Part shown: piece by piece, positions 1-11,741 of the stretch | How positions within the stretch are numbered: position 1 is the stretch's first letter | Layout of the letters: the number at the start of each line of letters is the position of its first letter | Source of the DNA: Pteria penguin | Taxonomy: Eukaryota; Mollusca; Bivalvia; Pterioida; Pteriidae | DNA length: 64,000 nucleotides | Direction of reading: 5' to 3' | NCBI GenBank assembly: GCA_035048485.1 | Contig: CM068590.1 | Coordinates: 8,297,329 to 8,361,328 of the forward strand | Program-made: the position numbers and the translations under genes | Notes under the pieces: generated by a model | Told to the model about the DNA's origin: nothing | What the model saw: only the letters and a program-made list of their open reading frames with translations | Databases searched by the model: none

Positions 1-720
1 TTCACTGACAGATAGACGGACAGACACACAGACGGACAAGCATTGGCAATGTGATACACACCTATGGATCATGGAAAACGATGGTGTGAAATATAATCCA
101 GATCCTACTTAGCAGTAAGGAGCTATGACCCGTACGAGGATTTTGACAATGCATCCACTGTGACATTTACCTTGTTGACATTGACCTCTTTATTTAAGGT
201 CATGACAAATATGTGGGTTATGGACAACAATTGTGTGAAATATTATCTACATCCAACCTCGCAGTAAAATTATGCCTTGTACAAGGATTTCGGCTTTCTG
301 TGCACTGTGACCTTGACCTTGAAGATATGACCTTCAGTTGAAGTCATGACACACCCTTGGTCATGAACAACAATTTTATCCAAATCCAACATAGCAGTAA
401 ATAGTAATGGCCCAGACAAAGATTTTGACCATGCATGCACTTTGACTTTGGAGATAAGATCTTCAGTCAAGGTCATGACACACCATTGGGTCATGGACAA
501 CATTTGTGTGATACATTATTCAAATCCATCTTGGCCAGGACAATAATTTTGGCTATGTGTTCACTGTGACCTTAACCTTGAAGATATGACCTTGGGTCCA
601 GGTCATGACATACCCTCGGGTTGTGTACAACAATATGCGTGAAATGTTATCCATTTCCAACATAGAACTAAGGAGTTATGACCCGGACAAGGATTTCGAC
701 CATGTGTGCGCTGTGACCTT
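1..720. repeat. Diverged ~145-bp interspersed repeat, several units
   Basis: Units recur with a phrase of the form 'ctgtgaccttgacctt.gaagatatgacctt' near 150, 303, 430, 565 and 711. Each is followed by 'aaggtcatgacacaccctt ggtcatg', 'caacaatt..gtgaaat' and 'atagcagtaa..agttatg'. Spacing is roughly 130-150 bp. The window opens with 'gacagacggacag', which often ends such elements in mollusc DNA. A related stretch lies at 56380-56830. The short ORF seen here on the minus strand is repeat-derived and I do not call it a gene. Confidence 0.7.
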
Positions 721-792
721 ACGAAATTATATTAAAAAAAATCGCGGCAAACAATTACGACGACAACAACAACCATAACAATAATTATCATA

Positions 793-1460
793 AACAAGAG
801 GCCCAAATGGGCCTATATCGCTCACCTGAGCACAAATTGCTTATTTACAATAAAATGACAGCTCATTTCAGTAGAAAATTTTGCTTTTTTTCTTAAAGTT
901 TGGTGATAATTTGTGCAGTCGTTTCGAAGTGTCCAAAATGTGTCAACCAATCAGAGCTAATGGCGGCCATCTTGGATTACGGATGGGCACGAAAAACACA
1001 AACTTGGTAGAGGACCTTGAGTACTTACTTCCTATGAGGTTTGGTGAAATTCTGTGCAGCGGTTCTGGAGAAAAGGTCGAAAATGTGTCAATCAATCAGA
1101 GCCAATGGCGGCCATCTTGGATTACGGATGGGCACGAAAAACACAAACTTGGTAGAGGACCTCAAGTACTTACTTCCTATGAGATTTGGTGAAATTCTGT
1201 GCAGCGGTTCTGGAGAAGAAGTCGAAAATGCGTCAACCAATCGGAGCCAATGGCGGCCATCTTGGATCCCGGATGGGCACGAAAAACACAAACTTGGTAG
1301 AGGACCACAAGTAGTTACTTCCAATGAAGTTTGGTGAAATTCTGTGCAGCGGTTCTGGAGAAGAAGTCGAAAATGTAGAAAAGCTAACGACGGACGGACG
1401 ACGGACGACAGACGACGGACGGTGATTGATCACAATAGCCTTCGGCTCAGGTGAGCTAAA
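793..1460 (+). mobile_element. Non-autonomous element with internal 145-bp tandem repeats, copy 1
   Basis: The left end reads 'aacaagaggcccaaatgggc' followed by 'gctcacctgagcac'. The right end reads 'ggctcaggtgagct', so the termini are inverted repeats of each other. The interior holds tandem units of 145 bp, measured from 'cctatgag.tttggtgaaatt' at 1031, 1176 and 1321. Each unit carries 'ggcggccatcttgga'. A stretch of 'gacggacgacgg' precedes the right end. The same element is present at 14322-15278 and, inverted and truncated, at 13187-13878. No transposase is present, so it is non-autonomous; I cannot assign a superfamily. ORFs across it are repeat artefacts. Confidence 0.8.
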
Positions 1461-1890
1461 AAGCTTAAGTGGACCTATATCGATCTACCGGGCACAGTTT
1501 GCTCATTTACACACCCGACTGCTTGAGGAAATTGGCAGGTACACTTCAGTCTCTTGCTTATTGTGTTTTTGACAACTTGCTTCTCTACATTGAATACTGA
1601 TAAGAATATGCGAGAAAAAATTAAGTCAGATTGCTTTTATTCAATTTTATTTTTTTTTTTCTTAAATAATATTCAAATTTTGTTTTGGTGTAAAATAAAG
1701 CTTAAAAAAATTAAGAAACAAGACAAAAGGGCTACCATCGTTCACCTGAGCACATTATATCATAGACAAATGAGAAACTTAAAAAGCATCAGAATGTTCA
1801 CTGACCAAAGTATCCTTTTCAGAAATTTTATTTCAAAATTGAACCAAAAAGAACATCGCATCTTCCTCGAACACGCATAAATTATGAAAA
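1461..1890. other. Intergenic, repeat fragments only
   Basis: AT-rich sequence. A short fragment around 1725-1755 (ending 'ttcacctgagcac') resembles the left end of the element at 793, but the rest does not match. No supportable gene. Confidence 0.5.
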
Positions 1891-1970
1891 GATTGATTGA
1901 TTGATTTTTGTTTTACTGTCGCCTCCCGATCAGGAGTCCAGCGCAATACCACTAGGCCACGTCGGCTTCC
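1891..1970 (-). mobile_element. SINE1, internally deleted (head b plus tail)
   Basis: Read on the minus strand, a tRNA-like start ('gtggcctagtggta', A-box-like, then 'gcgctggactcctgatcggg') is joined almost directly to the ATTG-type tail ('aaaaatcaatcaatcaatc'). The roughly 190-bp body seen in other copies is missing. Confidence 0.65.
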
Positions 1971-2746
1971 ATTATGAAAAGCAAAGCAAACACATGAAAT
2001 GTACAAAAGCAATGGGGCCAAAAAAAAATAAAATAAAGTCAAAACTTGATATACAAAAGATAAACACAGCACCTCTGAAGGCATTTATACAGCCGATATG
2101 AAGAAGCTTGTCAAATGAAGGTACACTCTGGGGCCGATCCACTCTTGACAGATCTAGTCAAAAACAGGGAAATTGTGAGGAACCTTGAGTTCTACATATC
2201 TACCAAGTTCAATCGATATATTTCTCTTAGTTCTGAAATAGAACTTCATCATAACTTATTATTACATACGAATCGTATATCCATCACCACCACATTTTTT
2301 CCCTTTTTTTTTCGTCTTAAAAATTTGCAAAACTTCTTAGAAATTAAATTTGGATTCTAAGTTCTTTCCAATTACATTATCTTACAATCAATTCTGTTAA
2401 AACACACAAAATCAACGCATTATAAGTAACCAAGCTACAATATGACAATCTAAGAAATTATCTGAAAATAGGCAAAAATTATATTAAGTGAAAAATGATG
2501 CGTTAATAAACATAATAAATTTGAATTCTTAATGGGACAGAAAACAGTAACACTTCTTCAGTTACCTTTCTTAATCACTCTACTGCATACAGTATGATAA
2601 TCAATGCTGCCAGTGCCAAGGAGAAGTTTGTCATTTTATATAAAGTAGTTACATTCTGGGATTTATATATGTTGCCCCTTCCCTTGATGGATCTGAGTAA
2701 CACAATTCTTTTCTACACGTGCTAAATGCCGGGTGCCTGAAAATTT
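1971..2746. other. Intergenic, no feature recognised
   Basis: AT-rich sequence with short ORFs that look random. Nothing supportable is seen. Confidence 0.4.
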
Positions 2747-5030
2747 GTCACTGAGTGTTTGTGTTTTATTACTTATACTGGACTTCTCTTTGGAGGACTT
2801 TGTGTCACTGAGTGTTTGTGTTTTATTACTTATACTGGACTTCCCTTTGGAGGACTTTGTATCACTGAGTGTTTGTCTTTTATTACTTATACTGGACTTC
2901 CCTTTGGAGGACTTTGTGTCACTAAGTGTTTGTGTTTTATTACTTATAATGGACTTCCCTTTGGAGGACTTTGTATCACTGAGTGTTTGTCTTTTATTAC
3001 TTATACTGGACTTCCCTTAGGAGGACTTTGTGTCACTAAGTGTTTGTGTTTTATTACTTATACTGGACTTCCCTTAGGAGGACTTTGTGTCACTAAGTGT
3101 TGTGTTTTATTACTTATACTGGACTTCTCTTTGGAGGACTTTGTGTCACTAAGTGTTTGTGTTTTATTACTTATACTGGACTTTCCATGTGGGGACTTTG
3201 TGTCACTAAGTGTTTGTGTTTTATTACTTATACTGGACTTCCCTTTGGAGGACTTTGTATCACTGAGTGTTTGTCTTTTATTACTTCTACTGGACTTCTC
3301 TTAGGAGGACTTTGTGTCACTGAGTGTTTGTGTTTTATTACTTATACTGGACTTCCCTTTGGAGGACTTTGTATCACTGAGTGTTTGTCTTTTATTACTT
3401 ATACTGGACTTCCCATAGGAGGACTTTGTGTCACTAAGTGTTTGTGTTTTATTACTTATACTGGACTTCCCTTTGGAGGACCTCGTGTCACTGAGTGTTT
3501 GTGTTTTATTACTTATACTAGACTTCCCTTTGGAGGACTTTGTGTCGCTGAGTGTTTGTGTTTTATTACTTATACTGGACTTTCCATGTGGGGACTTTGT
3601 GTCACTGAGTGTTTGTGTTTTATTGCTTATACTGGATTTCCCTTTGGAGGACTTTGTGTCACTGAGAGTTTTGTGTTTTATTACTTATACTGGACTTCCC
3701 TTTGGAGGACTTTGTATCACTGAGTGTTTGTCTTTTATTACTTATACTGGACTTCCCTTTGGAGGACTTTGTATCACTGAGTGTTTGTCTTTTATTACTT
3801 ATACTGGACTTCCCTTTGGAGGACTTTGTGTCACTAAGTGTTTGTGTTTTATTACTTATACTGGACTTCCCTTTGGAGGACTTTGTATCACTGAGTGTTT
3901 GTGTTTTATTACTTATACTGGACTTCCCTTTGGAGGACTTTGTATCACTGAGTGTTTGTCTTTTATTACTTATACTGGACTTCCCTTAGGAGGACTTTGT
4001 GTCACTAAGTGTTTGTGTTTTATTACTTATACTGGACTTCCCTTTGGAGGACTTTGTGTCACTAAGTGTTTGTGTTTTATCACTTATACTAGACTTCCCT
4101 CTGGAGGACTTTGTGTCGCTGAGTGTTTGTGTTTTATTACTTATACTGGACTTTCCATGTGGGGACTTTGTGTCACTAAGTGTTTGTGTTTTATTACTTA
4201 TACTGGACTTCCCTTTGGAGGACTTTGTATCACTGAGTGTTTGTCTTTTATTACTTATACTGGACTTCCCTTTGGAGGACTTTGTGTCACTAAGTGTTTG
4301 TGTTTTATTACTTATATTGGACTTCCCTTTGGAGGACTTTGTGTCACTGAGAGTTTTGTGTTTTATTACTTATACTGGACTTCCCTTTGGAAGACTTTGT
4401 GTCACTAAGTGTTTGTGTTTTATTACTTATACTAGACTTCCCTTTGGAGGATTTGTGTCACCGAGTGTTTGTGTTTTATTACTTATACTGGACTTCCCTT
4501 TGGAGGACTTTGTGTCACTAAGTGTTTGTGTTTTATTACTTATACTGGACTTCCCTTTGGGGGACTTTGTGTCACTGAGTATATGTCTTTTATTAATTAT
4601 ACTAGACTTCCCTTTGGAGGATTTTGTGTCACTGAGTGTTTGTGTTTTATTACTTATACTGGACTTCCCTTTGGAAGACTTTGTGTCACTAAGTGTTTGT
4701 GTTTTATTACTTATACTAGACTTCCCTTTGGAGGATTTGTGTCACCGAGTGTTTGTGTTTTATTACTTATACTGGACTTCCCTTTGGAGGACTTTGTGTC
4801 ACTAAGTGTTTGTGTTTTATTACTTATACTGGACTTCCCTTTGGGGGACTTTGTGTCACTGAGTATATGTCTTTTATTAATTATACTAGACTTCCCTTTG
4901 GAGGATTTTGTGTCACTGAGTGTTTGTGTTTTATTACTTATACTGAACTTCCCTTTTGAAGACTTTGCGTCTTTGAGTGTTTGTGTTTTATTACATATAC
5001 TGGACTTCCCTTTGGAGGACTTTGAAGATT
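2747..5030. repeat. 57-bp minisatellite, about 40 copies
   Basis: The monomer runs 'gtgtttgtgttttattactt' then 'atactggacttccctttgga' then 'ggactttgtgtcacta'. Its length is 57 bp, which is 19 codons, so long ORFs stay open in more than one plus-strand frame (for example 3428-4408 and 3999-4805). These carry the same hydrophobic repeat read in different frames, and lack promoter or splice support, so I call them artefacts. Variant monomers ('ccatgtgggg', 'tatatgtctt', 'gaggatttgtgtcaccg') recur in blocks, showing higher-order duplication. The array ends at 'gaagattctacctaat'. Confidence 0.92.
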
Positions 5031-5189
5031 CTACCTAATAATAGGGAAAAAAGTTTGAATTCAGATTGGAATTTAGAACAACAACACTTCTCGAGATATC
5101 CCTCTAGATCAATCTCATACCTACAATTCGATATTCTGTACAGAAAAATTTTTTAAAAAACCTTACATGACTTTAAAATATCAGTGTAG

Positions 5190-5725
5190 GTGAAACTCTT
5201 ACATTAGTGAAAACGCTTCGATGACTTAAAAATAGACCCTCTCACTAAAACACTTGGAAAATACGCTTAGATGACTAAAAATAGTCGGTGTAGCTGAAAC
5301 GCTTATATTAGTGCAAACGCTTCGATGACTTATAAATAGGTATCACTAAAACACTTGAAAAAAAAAAACTCCGCTTACATGACAAAAAATAGTCGGTGTA
5401 GGAGAAATTCGCTTTCATGACTTCACAATGTGTATCTCTGATACTAGGTATCATTAAACCACTTTGAAGAAAATCCGCTAAGTTCACTAAAATAGTCGAT
5501 GTAGAAGAAACACTTCATTAGTGAAAACGTTTCAATGACATCAAAATCGGTATCTCTGATGCACTTTGAGAAAAAAAAAACCCTTACATGACTTTAAAAT
5601 GTCAGTGTAGATTATCTTACATTAGTGAAAACGCTTCGATGACTTAAAACTAGGTATCACTAAAACACTTGGAAAAAACGCTTACATGACTAAAAATATT
5701 CGGTGTAGGAGAAACTCACTGCAAA
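5190..5725. repeat. Degenerate ~105-bp tandem repeat
   Basis: The phrase 'gtgaaaacgcttcgatgact' recurs in degenerate form near 5207, 5310, 5521 and 5625. Each is accompanied by 'tatcactaaaacacttg' and 'cttacatgact.aaaatagtcggtgtag'. The copies are diverged and contain small indels. A run of about 17 C residues follows. Confidence 0.7.
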
Positions 5726-5744
5726 CTCTCCCCCCCCCCCCCCC

Positions 5745-6365
5745 CAAGTTTCCGCAACTCCGAAAACCTTGCGGAAACTGGGACATCAAGTTTCTGGAAC
5801 TGAAACCTGCGTAAACTTGCATGTGAAATTTCCGCAGGTTTCAGTTTTGCAGAAACTTGGCGGAGACTTATAGTCGAAATGTTTAAGCAAGTTTCTGCAT
5901 GACGGAAACTTCTCACAAAAGTTTCTACATGTTTCCGCAAGGCGAAAACTTAATGGAAACTCATATTCAAAATTTAACAACCTGAGTTCTACAGAAAATT
6001 TATGTCAAGATTCATTTTTTTTTCAATCAGTTCAATAATATGTGTACGGTCTTTTTAAAAATGCTGAGAGAACACTGGGAAATCAAATTTCCGGAAGGTT
6101 TCCGCAACGAAACCTGCGGAAACTTACATGTTAAGTTTCCGTAGTTTTCAGTTTTATGGAAACTTGGCGGAAACTTGCAGTCAAAATTTCAGCAAGTTTC
6201 TGCACGAGGTCTCTGCAAGGTGAAAACTTAATGGAAACTTACATTCAAAACTTAACAAACGGAGTTCTATAGAAACTTTATGTCAATTAACTTTTTTATT
6301 AATCATTTCAATAACATGTGTATATGGTCTTTTTACAAATGCTGAGAGAACTGGAATGTCACACT
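5745..6365. repeat. Two diverged ~310-bp direct repeats rich in 'gtttccgca'
   Basis: The first unit (about 5765-6070) and second (about 6085-6360) share an order of phrases: 'gaaacctgcg.aaacttacatg', 'ttcagttt..ggaaacttggcgg', 'aaaacttaatggaaac', 'gagttcta.agaaa.ttatgtc' and 'ggtctttttaaaaatgctga'. The motif 'gtttccgca' or its complement is repeated within each unit. No gene is supported. Confidence 0.7.
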
Positions 6366-6761
6366 AAAAGCTTAATAAAAGTTTAACAGACGTATACAGA
6401 TGACCGTCAATTTTTTTTATTACATGTAAGGACATAAAGCTGATAAAATACCTTAATTCTTTCTAAACCCAAAAGTCTACAATATGCATTCTGATTTTGT
6501 TAGTTCAAGTTAAATGAGATATGATAATCTAGTTTTACTAGAGGTAGACTAGTTCATAAGGGTATATATCCTATGATATTTTGATAAAATCGTTTCTCAT
6601 AATCCGAAAATTGTTAAATTATTTTCATGTAAATGCTCTCTATTCTGTATATCACTTAAACACTAAATCATACTATCAGAAGTAAAAAATAAACCAATTT
6701 CTCATTTGAAAGAAAATGGATTAAATTAACTTATCTTGCAAATAACTCAAATGTATTGGAT

Positions 6762-6938
6762 AAGGGAGAAACCATTTGATTTTTAAGGGGGGGGAGGAAG
6801 ACTTTCACCGGCCTGAATAATTTTTTTTGCCAAATTTCAGAGCAGGATTATTTTCTTTTTATTTACATTTTGTTGTTTTTTAAAAATTTTTCCGGCCCCC
6901 CCCCCCCCCCCATTAAATATCAAATGGTTGCTCCCTAA
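6762..6938. mobile_element. MITE with ~35-bp inverted ends and poly-G/poly-C arms
   Basis: The left arm reads 'aagggagaaaccatttgatt' then 'tttaagggggggg'. The right arm is its near-perfect inverse ('cccccc.attaaatatcaaatgg' then 'ttgctccctaa'). The total is about 177 bp with no ORF. 'TAA' lies at both edges and may be part of the target duplication. Confidence 0.72.
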
Positions 6939-7848
6939 GTAATTATAATAAATAAGACAATAGCCAATACATATGTTGCTAGAAAGCTAGAAATGCATGT
7001 ATAATTATACTTGACAAGTTCTTCGTTAAATATCTTGACATTTGCTATAATTAGACTTTACATGGGATACAGTATATCTATTTCAAAACTTTATCTTTGT
7101 TTTATAATTAATTATATTTATGACTATCTTAGATCTAGTATATGATACTAAATCAATCAAGTTAGATGAGCAACCTAATTGTAATATCGATAAAGATAAC
7201 CAAGAACTTAAACTAAACATGATATTGATTACAAAGGCCATTTATGTAACTAGATTTTATAGTATAAAAGCCATTAATTTATACAGGCCTAACTGATAGT
7301 GTAGTGGTACGTGCCAACAGACTTTAGAAAGAAAATTCAAACTGAACTTCAAAATATGAACAAACAAAATTTACTCATACATATTTCTATAAAAAATCAT
7401 AATAATGTACATATTATTGTTTCACTAATGTTTAATACTGTATGATAAAAATGTACTCCGAGTTCAACTGGCATCACAGTGTTTACATGTTCATTTCCAC
7501 TGATTATTATTTCGATCCAAGTCAAGTCACGACAATATCTGGTAGAAAGTACGTACTGTATATTAAAAGTATAACTATATATCTAAAACCCCAAGAATGT
7601 ATATTATACATATATAGATATCAACAAGGGGTTAGGGCGATTGGAAAGCGAGGCGGGAGCATTTTCCCTTCTTACTCATTGATGGATATATCGAACATCT
7701 GCTAAAATAAATTATATACAAATTTCGCCGCACAACTTGCAACTTGAAATAAAGATAAAATCTTTTATTGTAGTGTTACTTATTTATATCAACTTCTAAA
7801 ATTCTGTAACAGCATAAATAACTGTACAGAGGCAGTGGCATTCGCTGC

Positions 7849-7850
<2 letters not shown>
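6939..7850. other. Intergenic, no feature recognised
   Basis: AT-rich sequence. An 87-codon ORF at 7442-7705 has no recognisable motif and no supporting signals. Confidence 0.4.

Positions 7851-7889
<39 letters not shown>
7851..7889. repeat. (AG)n microsatellite
   Basis: An uninterrupted AG run of about 39 bp. Confidence 0.97.
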
Positions 7890-7893
<4 letters not shown>

Positions 7894-8020
7894 GTTAATC
7901 CTATGTGAGAAAAGGCAAGAGAAATCAATCTCAGCTACCACTGAGACTAAACCTACCAAGATACAATGCAAAAGAAAGTACATGTATGTAAAAGTATGAA
8001 AAGTTTCACAGAAAGCCTCG

Positions 8021-8163
8021 ATTACCTGACAAAAGGGGGTGCACAATTGTATTAACCAAACTACTTAGCCATTTTTTGTGCCAAATCCGGATTTTTACCT
8101 ATAAATATGTGGCAAAAAGGGGGACGGGTCCTCCGGGCCCACATCTAAATCCGCCAATGGCTT
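8021..8163. mobile_element. Relic of the 'cagtggcggatccag' MITE family
   Basis: The interior matches the intact copy at 49008-49151: both have 'gccattttt.gtgc.aaatc.ggatttttacc' then 'taaatatgtg.c.aaa.ggggg' and end 'ctaaatccgcca'. The left end is degraded, though 'aaaagggggtgca' survives. Confidence 0.65.
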
Positions 8164-8805
8164 TGTTAATGACTGAAGATGGTCCATTATAGAGAAATAA
8201 CGCTGATATTCAGGTGCGACATGGAAAGTGTTTCAGACCTGCTGGGGATCTGAATGGTCCTCAGACCCTCGCATTATTTCGCCTATTCTTAATGCAAAAT
8301 CTAAATCCGCTCCTTGAAATATGGAGCGTGTTTTGTAAAATCAATTCCTTGGTAAAACTTTTGATCAATTAAGTTTTAATCATCGATGTATGTGGAATTT
8401 GTAAAAATGTATCGGAAAATAGAATCAATTTCATTTCCTGTATATTTAACAATTTGTAATTCAGTTTTTACTAACTTCTTTAAGCTCCTTCCTTGCGCCC
8501 GTCTTTTCACACCTTTCTATCCGATCTATTGTTCTCCAATAAACTTTACCGTTACCAGGTATATGTTTTATACATTGTGATATTATACAGTATATTCATA
8601 TCATATATGTGCATTTATACCATGTTGGATATTAAATGCCTAACATTTCATTTCAAATATATGTAAAATTCGAAGCGAAGTTCCGTATACAGGGGCACAC
8701 GAAGTTTTTCAGTACTTTAAATCGGGAATGGGGAAACGGGGAAAACGTTTGTGTGGGGTTTTTTTTCCATATGCTATTAATTAATAAAGTCCTGTGCCGG
8801 TGTTA
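8164..8805. other. Intergenic, no feature recognised
   Basis: Short ORFs (for example 8386-8580) carry no recognisable motif. Nothing is supported. Confidence 0.4.
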
Positions 8806-8907
8806 TATTGCAGACCTTCCCCCATTGCAGACCTTCCCCCCCGGAAGGTCTGCAATGGAACCGAAAATTCCATTGCAGATCTTCCCCCATTGCAGATCTT
8901 CCCCCCT
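8806..8907. repeat. Palindromic 'ttgcagaccttccccc' repeat cluster, small copy
   Basis: Four copies of 'ttgcaga.cttccccc' occur. Between them lies a near-perfect hairpin (8843-8885) with an 18-bp stem, 'ggaaggtctgcaatggaa' against its complement, and a 7-nt loop. The flank 'tgccggtgtt' also appears, inverted, at the edge of the larger cluster at 10788-11003, so both belong to one family. Confidence 0.75.
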
Positions 8908-10787
8908 GATGTCAGTTCCACCGTTATGGGTTTACACTTTATATTGGTCAAAGAAAGGTAATTAACGAGAGCCGTGATACGCTGATGTGGTGTAGGAGAG
9001 AGGGACTACTATTTCAATGTATTGGGAGCTGTGATTGGATGAAATTATTTGATCTATGTATAAATAAAGATTGATTCTGCTGTAAAATCATGAATTTTTA
9101 ACTCATTTCGCTAATGTAAAAATTTAATGAGCTAAAAAGGGGTGGTTGTTTACATTTGAATTTTTGCCAATTTTGGGGGGTATCCCTCTTCCAGCACGAT
9201 TTTCTCGTAATTAAGGTGGATAACCTATGGTTAACTGTTAAAATTCTGATAGAGGAGGGTCTGACAAACATTTTAATATGTGGATTATATATAGCTAAAA
9301 TGTAGGATGATGTGTAAATCTTGCTGGAAGTTCGGTAATTTAACATGGGACCCTATGGGAAATGGAATTACTATGCTTTGACCTATTACATCAGAAACCG
9401 GATATATTGAATTCGTACGTAAAAAAGTAGTACATACATGCTTCATGTCTTCGTTGTCCGTGAAATAATAAAATTGATGCTGTTTTTCATTATATTATGA
9501 ATGGCTGTGTCGTATAATTATCAGATTTGTGCTTTAAACCTATGAGGATGAATTGAAGTTTTCGGCTTGATTATTAATCTACGTACATTGATTCATTGAA
9601 GTATGTATTTATCTTTTCAAGAGTGAATTGTCCGAGTTACTCGAGGCATATTTGGACAATTTATGTAATTAAGGTCTTCCGACGTAGTCGGAGACCTTAC
9701 TGTTTCGTTGTATTTTCCGACCTATTATTATTATTATTTCTTCTTTATACTGATCTGCGTGTCGCAATAACTTGGTTCACTCCAAATTTTCACAGTATCA
9801 GGAGAGTAATGAACCCTTGCCACCTATTGATTTTGAACAAAATCGAACGTGGGGTCGGGCTCAGAAGTCTTGTATACTTTATAATGGGAAATCTTTATAT
9901 ATCGGTCGCAAAGATAATAATTTCGCTCTGCATAAAATTTTTTAACGAATGATAATTTTCGGATTTTTATTGAACATTTATCCTGAAACCATAGCATGAT
10001 CCGACACAGGATTATAATGACCCGTCTAAATATAAGCACAAAGTAATACAATTAATTTGTTGAAAATTGCTTCGTTTTGTGTACGTCCTTTTGTTTTTTA
10101 ATTGAATAGGTAGGTAGGTTTTTGTTCTCCGAGTGGACGCTAAACAGAAAAAAAAATTCGGAATGGCCTAACTAGCCGGTTGATTGACCAAGACAATTTA
10201 TGGTTAATAAACCGTGTAAAACTTAAAAAAGAGCACATGATTTCCAATCACTTCAGTATATGGCTATGTTTTATACCAATCTTTTTCTACTTCTGCGGAC
10301 TACATATTGTTATGCAAATTATGCAAAAAAATTTTCCCATAGTTTGACATTCGGAACAAGATTGTACGTAGCTTATTACGTCACGAAATATGTTTTTCCA
10401 GTGATATCTAGATGAAATGGCCTTAAACGTACGTTCCACGCCCATGTGCCCATTCAAATCATGAAAACTCTTCAGTATAGTCTATAGAATCTTTTTCGCA
10501 TTCGTCAACTGCTTTGCGTAATTGTTTGGATTTACTGACCCAATATAATTTTTCTCCTTTCACGCAGAACTTTTTTGCCACTGCCCTGACTTTCCTTTTT
10601 TCATCTTTCGTTATTTTAATGGGATAAGACCCATAATTTAGATAATTAAATATAATTTTGTTTTCCATTATTGCTCTATTTATACTCATCACTAACCGGA
10701 CATACATATATTCAGTTTATAATGTAAAAACCTATTCCCGATCTAGGCATCCGGGTAATGAATCCGGAAAATGAAAAAAAAAATGGG
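8908..10787. other. Intergenic with one short hairpin repeat
   Basis: A hairpin 'aaggtcttccgacg..gtcggagacct' lies at about 9671-9699. It is followed by a (TTA)n stretch and looks like the end of a widespread molluscan MITE. The rest is AT-rich. ORFs of 75-118 codons here have no recognisable domain. Confidence 0.45.
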
Positions 10788-11003
10788 GGGAAGGTCTGCA
10801 ACATTGCAGAACTTCCCCCGGGGAAGATCTGCAATGGATGGGGAAGATCTGCAATGTTGCAGATCTTACCCCGGGGGAAGGTCTGCAATATTGCAGATCT
10901 TCCGGGGGGAAGGTCTGCAATGTTGCAGATCTTCCGGGGGGAAGGTCTGCAATGTTGCAGATCTTCCGGGGGGAAGGTCTGCAAGGGGGAAGGTCTGCAA
11001 TAG
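10788..11003. repeat. Tandem array of palindromic units, 'aaggtctgcaa..ttgcagatctt'
   Basis: About five units of the form 'ggggaaggtctgcaatgttg' then 'cagatcttccgg' follow one another. Each unit is self-complementary, with a stem of roughly 12-13 bp and a very short loop. Arms alternate between 'aaggtctgcaa' and 'aagatctgcaa'. The ORFs read through it on both strands are mirror images of the palindromes and are not genes. Confidence 0.85.
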
Positions 11004-11104
11004 GACACCGGCATTAGAATAGATGTGTTGTCCCGTCTTGTACGGGGATCCCACTCTGCATGACAGAAATGTGTCGGATTTTGAGCTTCTTCTTCCTTTT
11101 CCTC

Positions 11105-11105
<1 letters not shown>

Positions 11106-11140
<35 letters not shown>

Positions 11141-11141
11141 C
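11106..11141. repeat. (CAT)n microsatellite
   Basis: About 12 uninterrupted CAT/ATC triplets. Confidence 0.96.
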
Positions 11142-11254
11142 CATCTTGAATTATACATTTTTAATTCTGATAGCAAAATGTCATCTATTCTGGTTTAGCC
11201 AGTAGCAATGATTTCGATTAACGAAAGATACCAGGTCAATATCGTGTCATGAAT

Positions 11255-11741
11255 CCTGTAGAGTATCTTCCCATTCATCCGTGACGGATGGTCAGTGGCC
11301 TGTAGAGTATTTTCCCATTCATCTGTGACGGATGGTCAGCGGTCTGTAGAGTATCTTCCCATTCATCCGTGACGGATGGTCAGTGGCCTGTAGAGTATCT
11401 TCCCATTCATCCGTGACTGATGGTCAGCGGTCTGTAGAGTATTTTCCCATTCATCTGTGACGGATGGTCAGCGGTCTGTAGAGTATCTTCCCATTCATCC
11501 GTGACGGATGGTCAGTGGCCTGTAGAGTATCTTCCCATTCATCCGTGACTGATGGTCAGCGGTCTGTAGAGTATCTTCCCATTCATCCGTGACGGATGGT
11601 CAGTGGCCTGTAGAGTATCTTCCCATTCATCCGTGAGGGATGGTCAGTGGCCTGTAGAGTATCGTCTCATTCGTCCGTGAGGGATGGTCAGTGGCCTGTA
11701 GAGTATCTTCCCATTCATCCGTGACGGGTGGTCAGTGGCTT
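11255..11741. repeat. 44-bp minisatellite, about 11 copies
   Basis: The monomer is 'cctgtagagtatcttcccat' then 'tcatccgtgacggatggtca' then 'gtgg', with a period of 44 bp (11301 to 11345). Each unit contains the near-palindrome 'atccgtgacggat'. Two main variants (cagtggcc and cagcggtc) alternate in part of the array. Confidence 0.93.

Noticed and set aside
1088..1433. Minus-strand ORFs of 66-78 codons with 'FSTSSPEPLHRISPN'
   Set aside because: They are the inverse reading of the 145-bp repeat and recur at 13208 and 14709 within the same element.
2759..5038. Several long plus-strand ORFs (up to 326 codons) with a hydrophobic repeat
   Set aside because: The 57-bp period keeps more than one frame open. 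The peptide is the same DNA read in different frames, with no start context, splice signal or domain.
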